Assembly: GCA_013289855.1 (NCBI GenBank)
Contig: JABCZD010000007.1
Span: 248,001-312,000 of the forward strand
Direction of reading: 5' to 3'
Source of the DNA: Acidobacteriota bacterium
Lineage (GTDB): Bacteria; Acidobacteriota; Terriglobia; Acidiferrales; UBA7541
Length of the DNA: 64,000 nt
The notes below the pieces were generated by a model. It searched no databases. It saw only the letters and a list, made by a program, of their open reading frames with translations, and had not been told where the DNA came from. Positions 8,158-16,459 of this stretch are shown piece after piece (within the stretch, counting starts at the first letter, position 1; each line of letters begins with the position of its first letter). The position numbers and the translations under genes are program-made.

Positions 8158-8712
8158 TCAAAGCCGCGGCAAAACAATACCGCCCTGCGACTGATACTTC
8201 CCTTTTTTATCTTTGTACGAAATTTCGCAATCGTCATCCGACTCGAAGAAAATCACCTGGCACAATCCTTCGTTGGCATAAATCTTCGCCGGCAAAGGCG
8301 TGGTATTGCTGATCTCCAAAGTAACAAACCCTTCCCACTCCGGCTCAAACGGCGTCACATTCACAATAATCCCGCAGCGCGCATACGTGGACTTCCCCAC
8401 GCAAATGGTCAAAACATTCCGCGGGATCCGGAAATATTCCACCGACCGCGCCAGCGCAAATGAGTTTGGTGGAATAATGCAAACCTCGCCCTGAAATGCC
8501 ACCAATGACCGCGCATCAAATTTCTTGGGATCCACGATCGTCGAATTCACATTGGTAAAAATCTGAAACTCATCCGCCACACGAATATCGTACCCATACG
8601 ACGACACGCCGTAACTGATCACTCCTTCGCGCACCTGCCTATCCGTGAACGGCTCAATCATTTTGTGCTCCAGCGACATTTTGCGGATCCAGCGGTCCGG
8701 CCTCACAGACAT
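8158..8712 (-). CDS. dcd: dCTP deaminase
   Basis: The 184-residue enzyme deaminates dCTP to dUTP, feeding dTMP synthesis. The N-terminal [62 protein letters not shown] (catalytic Glu and the Ser/Arg contacts of the family) and the C-terminal [12 protein letters not shown] are all present. The ATG at 8712 has GGAGGA immediately upstream; the frame stays open to 8838 but that extension lacks a ribosome site. It is transcribed divergently from the HU-like gene. Whether the enzyme is also bifunctional as a dUTPase cannot be decided here. Confidence 0.95.
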   Translation of the reverse strand: MSVRPDRWIRKMSLEHKMIEPFTDRQVREGVISYGVSSYGYDIRVADEFQIFTNVNSTIVDPKKFDARSLVAFQGEVCIIPPNSFALARSVEYFRIPRNVLTICVGKSTYARCGIIVNVTPFEPEWEGFVTLEISNTTPLPAKIYANEGLCQVIFFESDDDCEISYKDKKGKYQSQGGIVLPRL

Positions 8713-8802
8713 CCATTCCTCCAGGAAGCAGCGCTCCAGGCGCCGCACGAAAAAATAAAATGCATTCGGAAAGACGCTCAGTGTAGTGTAAGCGTCATGT
8801 CC

Positions 8803-8831
8803 TTGACAACCCGCGGCGCACACTCTAGCAT
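8803..8831 (+). promoter_or_regulatory. Sigma70-type promoter for the HU-like gene
   Basis: TTGACA (8803-8808), a 17-base spacer and TAGCAT (8826-8831). The predicted start near 8838 leaves a 20-base leader that contains GGGAGG before the GTG at 8859. Confidence 0.85.
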
Positions 8832-8858
8832 CTGCCAACGGATTGGCGGGAGGCCTGT

Positions 8859-9140
8859 GTGATCAAGCTGGACATCGTAAATGCCGTGGTAACCACCACG
8901 AACGTGAGCCGGACCAAAGCGGAGCAAGCTGTCGAGACGGTTTTCGAGTCGCTCAAGATGGCGCTCGGCCGCGGCCAGCGCATCGAACTGCGCCGCTTCG
9001 GCGTTTTCAGCGTCAAGCCCCGCAAGACCGGCATCGGCCGCAACCCGCGCACCGGCGAAGAGGTCAGCATCCCTCCCGGCAAAGCCGTCCGCTTCAAGCC
9101 CGGCAAAGAACTCCAGGGCCTCGAAGAAGCCAAGCCCTAG
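8859..9140 (+). CDS. HU/IHF-family DNA-binding protein
   Basis: A 93-residue histone-like protein that bends DNA as a dimer. The helical N-terminus ([20 protein letters not shown]) is followed by the DNA-binding arm [20 protein letters not shown], whose NPRTGE and proline tip are the family signature. The [10 protein letters not shown] segment matches HU/IHF strand 1-2. The GTG start at 8859 lies behind GGGAGG. The extended C-terminus ([14 protein letters not shown]) resembles IHF alpha more than HU, but the subfamily is not certain. Confidence 0.93.
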   Translation: MIKLDIVNAVVTTTNVSRTKAEQAVETVFESLKMALGRGQRIELRRFGVFSVKPRKTGIGRNPRTGEEVSIPPGKAVRFKPGKELQGLEEAKP

Positions 9141-9230
9141 CTCGCCGTTATCCCAGGCATAACCTGAGCCCAGGACCTTCGCAAAAATGATGTATCGCAC
9201 CTTCTCGAATTCTACAGAAGCGCTGGTAAT

Positions 9231-9497
9231 GTGATAAGTCTTCGGTCCAAGGTCCTGATTGTCGGCGTGTCGTTCGCACCGCTTTCGCTAGCGGTAATCT
9301 GGTTCTACGAATTTCGTGCTTTGCGGGAGATTCAAAGTCAGCAAATGTCTCCCTATCAGGCCGTGCAATTTCAGCTGAGCACGAATCCGGTCTGGCTGCG
9401 GAAGCTTTTGCTTCTGGTGATTGTCGGCGCTTTGTGCACAATTCCACTCATTATCTCTCTGGTCTTAGATAACCGTCGGAAATCAACGCTTCACTAG
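9231..9497 (+). CDS. Small membrane protein, unknown
   Basis: An 88-residue ORF with two clear transmembrane segments, VLIVGVSFAPLSLAVIWFYEF near residue 8 (written here as one 20-odd residue stretch in the protein) and LLLLVIVGALCTIPLIISLV near residue 60, joined by a polar loop and ending with a basic tail. The GTG start at 9231 has only a weak ribosome site. No family is recognised. It opens a patch of genes (9.2-11.9 kb) with codon use looser than the flanks. Confidence 0.5.
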   Translation: MISLRSKVLIVGVSFAPLSLAVIWFYEFRALREIQSQQMSPYQAVQFQLSTNPVWLRKLLLLVIVGALCTIPLIISLVLDNRRKSTLH

Positions 9498-9723
9498 GGT
9501 CCGATGGCACTTGTCCGGGAAGCGCGCTTACCAGGGCTTCGCGCACGACTCAATTACGAATCAATTGCAATAGCAGCGCTTAAATAGAGATTTTCTCCCT
9601 GTACCTCGCCAAAACTCTGCGGAAAGTCCTCTCATGACTGCCTGTCATTTTTACCTGTTGTAAGATTCTTGATTGACGTATACGGTTCCCGAAGGCGCGC
9701 TCTGGATACTTTGAGAGGTCACT

Positions 9724-10680
9724 ATGGGAAAGAAAGACAAAGAAAAGAAAAAAAAGAAGCTGAAAGAAGAAGAAGACGAAAAGCAGAATAACTCAGGCAA
9801 TGGAACCGCAGGCACCTATGCCGACGGTCATCCCCTCGACGAGATTCAGTACCTAGAGGCAAAACTCATCCTTAAGCCGGACCGCTTCACATCTGTGGAG
9901 AGTTTCCGGGATTTCGGGAAGCTGGTTAAGAAAGCCGCAAAGAACGAGGAGGTGGGATTCGTTCCGGATGTGGAGGCCGGTTTGCGTCCCAATATCCGCG
10001 AGATAATCTTCATGGATACGCCGGACTTCCGCTTGTATAACAACGCTTTCATTCTTCGTCGTCGGGTCGCTTATGTGGACGGTTTCCCCGTGGGCGATCC
10101 TGAGATTGTTTTCAAATATCGCCATTCGGACGAGAAGACAGCAACGGCTGTAGATATTCGCCCGAAGATAGCCGGAAAGTACAAGATTAAATTTAAGGCC
10201 GAGGCGCTGCCGCTAAAAGATAGGATTGGTTCTTACAGAATTCTGTATTCACACACTTGTGAGTTCGGGATGAGTCAGGTTCACGAAACGGACCGCACGT
10301 CGATGTCCACCTTGTTGCGGGTCTTTCCCGCCCTGGGAGTCTTGAAAACAACGCCCGATGAAAAGATAAGCCTCGTGAGCGAGGCAATCGTCGAAGAAGT
10401 GCTGCTGAAACTCGGAGAACTGGACTTCGGCAAGGGACAGGTGGGGAAGTGCGACATAGCCCTGTGGCGCACACGCGGCGAACACAAACCCCTCGTAGGT
10501 GAATTCGCGTTTCAGGTGAAATTTGACCGGCGCGAAGATGTACACGAGAAGGCGAGGAAGCGCTGCGAGCGATTCTTCATCTCACTTCAGGACGATGTGA
10601 AGGACTGGATTTCTCTAGGCACGACGAAGACGGGCTCGGTCTACCGTCTTAAGGGAAATGCACCGCAAAGCCATGAGTGA
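9724..10680 (+). CDS. CYTH/triphosphate-tunnel-like protein, divergent
   Basis: A 318-residue protein. The first 25 residues are almost wholly Lys/Glu (KKDKEKKKKKLKEEEDEK). After that comes YLEAKLILKPDRF near residue 43, MDTPDFRLYNNAFILRRRVA near residue 98, PEIVFKYRHS near 125 and KYKIKFKAEALP near 150. These match the order of charged strands in CYTH tunnel enzymes (thiamine triphosphatase, CyaB, polyphosphatases), which hydrolyse triphosphates inside a beta barrel. The normal ExExK motif is incomplete (first Glu replaced), so activity is uncertain. It starts 44 bases after a weak intergenic region and is followed by a FUSC-like gene. The family assignment is inference from motif order. Confidence 0.6.
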   Translation: MGKKDKEKKKKKLKEEEDEKQNNSGNGTAGTYADGHPLDEIQYLEAKLILKPDRFTSVESFRDFGKLVKKAAKNEEVGFVPDVEAGLRPNIREIIFMDTPDFRLYNNAFILRRRVAYVDGFPVGDPEIVFKYRHSDEKTATAVDIRPKIAGKYKIKFKAEALPLKDRIGSYRILYSHTCEFGMSQVHETDRTSMSTLLRVFPALGVLKTTPDEKISLVSEAIVEEVLLKLGELDFGKGQVGKCDIALWRTRGEHKPLVGEFAFQVKFDRREDVHEKARKRCERFFISLQDDVKDWISLGTTKTGSVYRLKGNAPQSHE

Positions 10681-10710
10681 CCGTCCCGCGTCGGTCGCTG
10701 TGAGGATGTG

Positions 10711-11232
10711 ATGAAGTGGCCCCGATTGTTGCCACAGGATATTACGGGCGTCCGGTTCGCTGTCAACGTGTTCATCTCATCGACGATTTTGTGGTACCTG
10801 TTACGCGACATCCTTAACACGGATCCGATCTGGTCCATCGCATCGATGATCTCGGCTTCTGACCCGCACGTGAAGGAGGCGGCCCGGATGTTCCGTGCGC
10901 GCATGATCAACGTGCTTGTAGGCTGCGGGGTTGGTCTGTTCTTGCTCCTCGTGGGCGGGTCGAGTGAGTGGAAGCTCCCGTTAGCGCTCGCGGTCACCGT
11001 CCTCGTATCGACATACCTAGTCCGCATACCGACGATGTGGCGGCAAGCGCCAATCACCGCCGCCATCGTGGTCGCATCGGGCCTGACAGAGCATTCTAAG
11101 CGGACCGGTGTCGCACATGGCCTCCACAAGGTGGCGGAGGTACTTCTGGGCTGTCTGATGGGAATTGTCATCAGTTATCTGATGTCACGGGTCTGGCCGC
11201 TACCCGACCCACCGAAGAAACCGGTGGCTTGA
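10711..11232 (+). CDS. FUSC/aromatic-acid-exporter-like membrane protein
   Basis: A 173-residue protein with about five hydrophobic segments. The run DPIWSIASMISASDPHVKEA followed by MFRARMINVLVGCGVGLFLL resembles the core of FUSC/ArAE membrane proteins, where a helix pair carries a short R-x-x-G-T-like turn. C-terminally, VAEVLLGCLMGIVISYLMSR fits the same fold. GAGG at 10702-10705 supports the ATG at 10711; a GTG sits just before it. It is short compared with full FUSC pumps and lacks their cytoplasmic domain, so transport function is not assured. Confidence 0.6.
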   Translation: MKWPRLLPQDITGVRFAVNVFISSTILWYLLRDILNTDPIWSIASMISASDPHVKEAARMFRARMINVLVGCGVGLFLLLVGGSSEWKLPLALAVTVLVSTYLVRIPTMWRQAPITAAIVVASGLTEHSKRTGVAHGLHKVAEVLLGCLMGIVISYLMSRVWPLPDPPKKPVA

Positions 11233-11340
11233 CCCACCTTCGGCAGGCGAGGCCGAGTGTTGCGCATACTCTTAGCTCTGGAAAAGCAATGACGGGGCTT
11301 GAAAAGACATCCTCGAAATTGTCTCTGAGGTGGAGGTAGT

Positions 11341-11877
11341 GTGAGCGAAGCCAAACGCACTTTGAAGCAAAGAGCTTTTCGTGAGGTCAAGGAGTACTTT
11401 GCGATCTCACTCTACCTTTTCGTTGTTTTCTCGACGTTTGCCTTCTATAAAGCGATGCTCCTCGCTGAGTATAACGTTGACCTTGCACCGCAGGGGTTTG
11501 CCCTGATCAACGCGCTAGCGCTTGGCAAGGTCATTCTCATTGCTCAGGATCTACACTTAGCCGATCAGTTCCGGGCAGCGCCGCTGATCGTTCCGACACT
11601 TCTAAAATCTTTCGCGTTCGCCACTGTGCTCACCTGTTTCAAGTTTGCGGAAGAAACAGCTGTCGGCATGTTTCATGGCCAATCGCTTCACGCAAGCGTC
11701 TCCGCTATCGGCGGTGGATCTTGGAGAGTAATTTTGTCTTTCTCGGTGTTGTTGTTCGTTGTGCTCATTCCCTTTTTTGGCTTCACAGAGCTGCGGCGAG
11801 TCTTCGGTGAAGACAGGCTGGTGGGTGCCTTCTTTCGTCCGCGCCAACTGCTGAATCCGCCTCCATCTGCACCGTAA
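11341..11877 (+). CDS. Four-helix membrane protein, unknown
   Basis: A 178-residue membrane protein with a GTG start behind GGTGGAGG. Four hydrophobic segments are visible: ISLYLFVVFSTFAFYKAMLL, FALINALALGKVILIA, a central segment LLKSFAFATVLTCF, and VILSFSVLLFVVLIPFFGF. The N-terminus is basic and the C-terminus polar (FFRPRQLLNPPPSAP). I recognise no family. It is the last gene of the 9.2-11.9 kb patch; the preceding FUSC-like gene ends 108 bases upstream. Confidence 0.6.
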   Translation: MSEAKRTLKQRAFREVKEYFAISLYLFVVFSTFAFYKAMLLAEYNVDLAPQGFALINALALGKVILIAQDLHLADQFRAAPLIVPTLLKSFAFATVLTCFKFAEETAVGMFHGQSLHASVSAIGGGSWRVILSFSVLLFVVLIPFFGFTELRRVFGEDRLVGAFFRPRQLLNPPPSAP

Positions 11878-12150
11878 CTGCCACTATGCTGAAGAAAGTG
11901 GAAATCGGACGAAGGAGCATTCAACTTCAGCTCGGTTCGCGGGGGTGATCGAGTGTAAATTATCCCGCCCTCCTCCCGATGCTGCGCCGCTCTGGGAGGA
12001 GCTGATTCTTCCTCTCGTTCTTTCGCCTCTACCAATCGGTACATTCGCTCGGTCCAACAGGTGATACTCTTCCCTTCTGACCTACGGAATAATCACAATG
12101 ACATGCATCCAGGATGAAGTACCGTCCTGCACATCGGAGGACCACGATCG

Positions 12151-13143
12151 ATGAGCCAAACAATTCCGGAAACCGGAAACCCACTCGACCCGGCGTTATT
12201 TCGTCCGGAGGCAATTTCCGAAGAAACCCGGCGCTTTAATGCAGAGATCATCAGAATCTTTACCCCCGTGCCCAACTGGTGGGAGGTGGGCGCGCAGACC
12301 GTCCGCGACACTCGCGCACGCGGCGAGGGCCCTTTTCCGCTGCCGCCGAAGTCCGCCCGCGCCCGCACCATCACCATCGAAGGCCAGGGCGGCGGCAGGA
12401 TTCCGCTGCGCATTGTCGCGCCGCAGAATCCCACCGGCGTTTATCTGCACATCCACGGCGGCGGGATGGTGCTCGGCGCCGCTGACCTGCAGGACGCCAT
12501 GCTCGAGCGTCTGAACGAAAAGGCCGGCCTCGCCTGCGTGAGCGTCGAGTACCGCCTCGCGCCAGAAAACCCTTACCCCGCCCCGCCGGACGATTGCGAA
12601 TCGGCCGCTTTGTGGCTCGCCAAGAACGCCAAGTCCGAATTCGGTTCCGACGCGCTCGCCATCGGCGGTGAATCCGCCGGCGCCACCCTCGCCGCGGTCA
12701 CGCTGCTGCGCATGCGCGACCGCCACGGCTTCACGGGCTTCCGCGCCGCGAACCTCGTCTATGGCTCGTACGACCTTTCCATGACGCCCAGCCAGCGGCG
12801 CTTCGGCAACGAGCGGCTAGTCCTCCGCACCGTGGACATGGAGCACTTCCGGGCCGCCTATCTCCACGGCCAGTCGGACGCGCGCCATCCGGACATCTCA
12901 CCGCTTTACGCCGGCCTGCAGGGACTCCCTCCCGCCCTCTTTTCCGTTGGCACACGTGACGGCCTGCTTGACGATTCCCTCTTCATGTACGCGCGCTACA
13001 TCGTCGCCGGGAACCGCGCCGAGCTCGCCATCTATCCCGGCGGCGCCCACGGCTTCAACTTCTTCCCCATATCCATCGCCGAGCAGGCCAACGCCCGCAT
13101 GGACGCCTTCCTAGCCCGCGAGGTCAACCACCACCCGGCGTAA
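12151..13143 (+). CDS. Alpha/beta hydrolase, hormone-sensitive-lipase type esterase
   Basis: A 330-residue esterase of the HSL (family IV) group. The oxyanion motif HGGG is seen at His102 ([12 protein letters not shown]), the nucleophile elbow GESAG places Ser175, the acid is the Asp in [11 protein letters not shown] near residue 270, and the base is the His of YPGGAHGFN near residue 300. The order and spacing are those of cytoplasmic short-chain esterases. GGAGGA precedes the ATG. There is no signal peptide. The natural substrate is unknown. Confidence 0.92.
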   Translation: MSQTIPETGNPLDPALFRPEAISEETRRFNAEIIRIFTPVPNWWEVGAQTVRDTRARGEGPFPLPPKSARARTITIEGQGGGRIPLRIVAPQNPTGVYLHIHGGGMVLGAADLQDAMLERLNEKAGLACVSVEYRLAPENPYPAPPDDCESAALWLAKNAKSEFGSDALAIGGESAGATLAAVTLLRMRDRHGFTGFRAANLVYGSYDLSMTPSQRRFGNERLVLRTVDMEHFRAAYLHGQSDARHPDISPLYAGLQGLPPALFSVGTRDGLLDDSLFMYARYIVAGNRAELAIYPGGAHGFNFFPISIAEQANARMDAFLAREVNHHPA

Positions 13144-13339
13144 AAATTCTTGCCGTTGTTTGCCGAAGCCCTGTAGCGCGGGGCGCTTGATTTTGAGCCC
13201 CGCGGTTTTTCTGGAGCAGCACCCAGCTCGATCACTTAGATTTTTTTCCGGCATCCTTTCATCGGGCCGCCGCGCAAGCTCGCGAACTTTAATCCCACGC
13301 CACACTAGCGCCCAATCCATTTTCTATGCTGTACTAGCA

Positions 13340-14365
13340 ATGGTCACAACGTTGCAAAAATCCAGCAGGCTCTGGTCAAAAACCCTGTCCCAAGCCACCA
13401 CCATCACCCACACCATTGAGCCGCAAGCCGCATGGCGCCCCATGCCGCAGCAGCGCTATAACCAGCCTTTCCCGCGCCCGTCGCTAAAAAGCCTCCTACT
13501 GGCCGTAGCTCTCTTCCTGTTCACCCTCGGCACCGCTCTGGCCGCCGGCACGCAATTCGCCGTCACCTTCAAGCAAAATCAGCCCGCCTCTTTCACCGAA
13601 CTTTTCCACGCCTACGCGCTCTTCTACCAGCATCCCGCCGCGCTACTCGCCGGCCTTCCCTTCGCCCTCACGCTCCTCACCATTCTCCTGGCTCATGAAC
13701 TCGGCCATTTTTTTGCCTGCCGCCATCACCACATTCACGCCAGTTATCCGTTCTTCATTCCTTTTCCGTCGCTCATCGGCACTTTCGGCGCGTTCATCCT
13801 GATGCGCTCGCCCATCCGCACCAATCGTTCACTGTTTGACGTCGGCGCCAGCGGTCCTCTGGTCGGTTTCGTATTCGCCGTCCCCGCGCTCATATACGGC
13901 ATCCTGCACGCCAAATTAATTTCCACTCCGTATCCGCAAACGCAGCTGGCATTCGGCAATCCGCTGCTGCTGCACGCTCTTTCCGCCATGCTGTATCCCG
14001 GCGTGCCGGTAAGAAATCTCCTCATCGATCCCATCGGCCGTGCCGCCTGGGTCGGCCTCTTCGCCACCTCGCTAAATCTTCTTCCCGCCGGCCAACTCGA
14101 TGGCGGCCACATCCTGCGTTCCATCAGCCCACGCGCGCACTACGTCGTTTCCTGGGTGCTGCCCATCGCGCTGATTTTCCTCGGCTACCTGGGACAATCA
14201 ATGCTTTGGTACGTGTGGGCCGCGCTACTCCTGGGCATCAAATTCCTGCGCATCATCCCCATCTACGACCCGCAGGAACTGGATCCCCCGCGCCGCTTCG
14301 GAGCCTTCCTAACGCTGCTGGTTTTCGTCCTCTCCTTCATGCCCATGCCCGTCGTCATCTCCTAA
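13340..14365 (+). CDS. Site-2-protease family (M50) membrane metalloprotease
   Basis: A 341-residue polytopic membrane protein. The zinc motif HELGH is at His119-His123 inside a hydrophobic helix (LLAHELGHFFACRHHH), and the third ligand motif LDGGH is at about residue 254. Several other helices surround these, as in intramembrane proteases that cleave membrane-anchored regulators. An arginine/serine-rich frame extends upstream to 13160 without ribosome site, so the ATG at 13340 is preferred. The RIP substrate is unknown; no anti-sigma gene is adjacent. Confidence 0.88.
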   Translation: MVTTLQKSSRLWSKTLSQATTITHTIEPQAAWRPMPQQRYNQPFPRPSLKSLLLAVALFLFTLGTALAAGTQFAVTFKQNQPASFTELFHAYALFYQHPAALLAGLPFALTLLTILLAHELGHFFACRHHHIHASYPFFIPFPSLIGTFGAFILMRSPIRTNRSLFDVGASGPLVGFVFAVPALIYGILHAKLISTPYPQTQLAFGNPLLLHALSAMLYPGVPVRNLLIDPIGRAAWVGLFATSLNLLPAGQLDGGHILRSISPRAHYVVSWVLPIALIFLGYLGQSMLWYVWAALLLGIKFLRIIPIYDPQELDPPRRFGAFLTLLVFVLSFMPMPVVIS

Positions 14366-14471
14366 CGCCACGTCGCTGCCTTCGCTGTGCACTGAACATC
14401 GGCTGCACGTCGGCCCCGCAACAAATCACTTTGGCTTTCTCGCATCTGGCGCGACACTACTACACCGTCAC

Positions 14472-15809
14472 ATGCCGCCACTCCTACGCACCCTTCGCCA
14501 ACGCGACCTCTTCTACCTCTTTATCGGCTCGGTCATCGGCTCCGGCATTTTCCTCACGCCCGGACTGGTCCTCGAGCAACTAAGCGGTTCGGTAGGTTTC
14601 TCCCTGCTAGCGTGGCTGGTGGGCGGCGTTCTTTCCCTGCTCGGCGCGCTCACCTACGCCGAACTCGCCGCCGCCAATCCTGAAGCAGGCGGACTCTACT
14701 GTTTCATTCGCGACGGCTTTGGCCGCCTCCCGGCCTTCCTGTACGGCTGGTGCCTCTTCCTGGTCATCGCCAGCGCCACCATTGCCGCGCTGGCGCACGC
14801 CTTTACGCGTTACCTGGCCGAAATTCTGCCGCTCACTAGCGCCGTCTCGACCGTCATCGCTATCGTCATGATCGCCGTGGTCACCGCCGTAAACGTATGG
14901 GGCACGCGCCACAGTTCCGACCTGCAAAACTGGACGACGCTGGTAAAAGCCGGTCTCGTCGTCCTTTTAAGCGCCGTCCTGCTCTCGCTGGGCCACCATG
15001 GCGCTGACCTCGCCCCCGCGCTCGGCACTACGCAACACGGCTTCAACCTCTTTTCCAATTTCGGCTTGGCCATGATCGCCGTCCTGTGGGCTTACGAAGG
15101 CTGGCAATTCGGCACCTACAGCGCCGGGGAAGTCGTCAACCCGCAAAAATCCTTCCCCCGCGCGTTCCTTATGGGCTCGCTGATATTGATCGTTCTTTAC
15201 CTGGTCGCGGTGGTCGCCTACTTAGTAGCGCTGGGACCTGCGGCTGCCTCGGCCAGCACCGCCATCGCCGCAGATGCCACGACTCTGGTCCTCGGCCACT
15301 GGGCCGGCAAATTTATTGCCGTCACCATCCTCATTTCCACCTTCAGCGCCACCAACAGCGTCATCCTCACCGCCCCGCGGGTTTTCTACGCCATGGCCAA
15401 CGACCACCTCTTCTTCCAAAAGTTTGCCGAGGTCCACCCGCGCTTCCGCACCCCAGCCATCGCCATCGTCGCCCTGGGAATCTGGTCCGCCATCCTCGCC
15501 TCGGCAGGAAAATTCGCGGAACTGGCAGGAGGCGCCATCTTCATCGGCTGGATTTTCTACGGCTTAGGTGCCGCGGCCATCTTCCCCATCCGCCGCGCCA
15601 CAAAAAATGCCGCCATCCCCTACCGCGTCCCTGGCTATCCCTGGACTCCCATCATCTTCGTACTGGTCGCCGCAGCCATCGTAGGCAACTCCATCTACGC
15701 GGCGGTCAGCAACCCCGGCGGCTTCAAATTCTTAGTAGCCGCCATCGCCCTCTTCCTCCTCGGCACCCCCGCCTATTTTCTCTGGCAACTCTGGCGTAAC
15801 CGCAAATAA
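14472..15809 (+). CDS. APC-family amino acid permease
   Basis: A 445-residue transporter with about twelve hydrophobic segments. The N-terminal unwound helix motif is FIGSVIGSGIFLTPG, characteristic of LeuT-fold APC permeases, followed by PEAGGLYCFIRDGFG (second conserved consensus). Helices continue to residue 440 with no soluble domain. Substrate specificity cannot be assigned; an exchanger of the LAT type or a general amino acid importer are possible. It follows the M50 protease by 106 bases and no ribosome site is obvious. Confidence 0.9.
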   Translation: MPPLLRTLRQRDLFYLFIGSVIGSGIFLTPGLVLEQLSGSVGFSLLAWLVGGVLSLLGALTYAELAAANPEAGGLYCFIRDGFGRLPAFLYGWCLFLVIASATIAALAHAFTRYLAEILPLTSAVSTVIAIVMIAVVTAVNVWGTRHSSDLQNWTTLVKAGLVVLLSAVLLSLGHHGADLAPALGTTQHGFNLFSNFGLAMIAVLWAYEGWQFGTYSAGEVVNPQKSFPRAFLMGSLILIVLYLVAVVAYLVALGPAAASASTAIAADATTLVLGHWAGKFIAVTILISTFSATNSVILTAPRVFYAMANDHLFFQKFAEVHPRFRTPAIAIVALGIWSAILASAGKFAELAGGAIFIGWIFYGLGAAAIFPIRRATKNAAIPYRVPGYPWTPIIFVLVAAAIVGNSIYAAVSNPGGFKFLVAAIALFLLGTPAYFLWQLWRNRK

Positions 15810-15837
15810 CCCAAGTGCTTGCCACGGCGCTACGCCT

Positions 15838-15863
15838 TCGTAGCGACGTCTTTTAGGGCGTCA
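15838..15863 (+). repeat. TGTAG-like palindromic repeat, copy 3 (degenerate)
   Basis: CGTAGCGACGTCTTTTAGGG followed by CGTCA. Its stem is the one of copies 2 and 7 with two bases changed so that G-U pairs replace G-C, keeping the fold. Confidence 0.6.
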
Positions 15864-15943
15864 TCCGTTGGTGTCAGAATCTCCATCCGCGCGACGGAGA
15901 CGTAACCACCCCGAAGAATTTTCGCCCAATCCCACGATTTCCC

Positions 15944-15972
15944 TTGACAGCAATGTACTCTTACGGTATACT
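15944..15972 (+). promoter_or_regulatory. Near-consensus promoter of an unassigned transcript
   Basis: TTGACA (15944-15949), a 17-base spacer and TATACT (15967-15972). The nearest gene start is 16460, so the transcript would have a leader near 480 bases or be a separate small RNA. Confidence 0.7.
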
Positions 15973-16077
15973 TCTCCGGTAAAGAACTGTCGCTATACGT
16001 CCGCAAAACATTGTAAGAACCCAGCAAGTCTTCGCCATCCGCACCATCCTAGCTATAGTTACTATTTTGTCATATAA

Positions 16078-16162
16078 AAGTGTTTCTAAATCCATTGGAA
16101 TGAACACTTGCAGAAGGTTGTGAAAACAAAGGAACTTTAACTACCTTTTTTATCACAACCTT
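16078..16162 (+). ncRNA. Candidate structured leader or small RNA (two stem-loops)
   Basis: First hairpin: AAGTGTT (16078-16084) pairs with AACACTT (16103-16109). Second: AAGGTTGTGA (16114-16123) pairs with TCACAACCTT (16153-16162) across a 29-base loop. Both lie about 100-180 bases downstream of a strong promoter. No known riboswitch class is recognised, so this is a candidate only. Confidence 0.3.
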
Positions 16163-16459
16163 TCACGAATCCCTCGGGGGTAGCCCGCGCAAACTGGTAC
16201 AAAACTGGGCCGTGCTGTCCAGGGCACATTCGTTGACGCCGCCTCGCCGCCGCGATAGCCTGCTTCTACCCCTTCTATTTGTTGATTCTCCTTCTCTAGG
16301 CACCGTTGACATTCAGTTTGAACGGCGATGTAGCTGCAATTCACAGCTGACCCCCGTGGCCAAACTGCCGTGGCAACACGCGCCGTGCGCCGTTATTCCT
16401 CTGGATGCGGCGAGTTGTTTCGTCGCGACGATCCGGGTTCCAGGTCCGGAGGAGCACGA

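Larger units (their letters stand above)
15810..16459. other. Long AT-richer leader region before the hybrid kinase
   Basis: This 650-base stretch carries palindromic repeat copy 3, a near-consensus promoter (15944-15972), and two stem-loops (16078-16109 and 16114-16162). No credible coding frame is present. It may be a long 5' leader of the kinase or encode a small RNA. Confidence 0.6.

Noticed and set aside
13160..13339. 60-codon N-terminal extension of the M50 protease
   Set aside because: It lacks a ribosome site and looks unlike a membrane or signal sequence.
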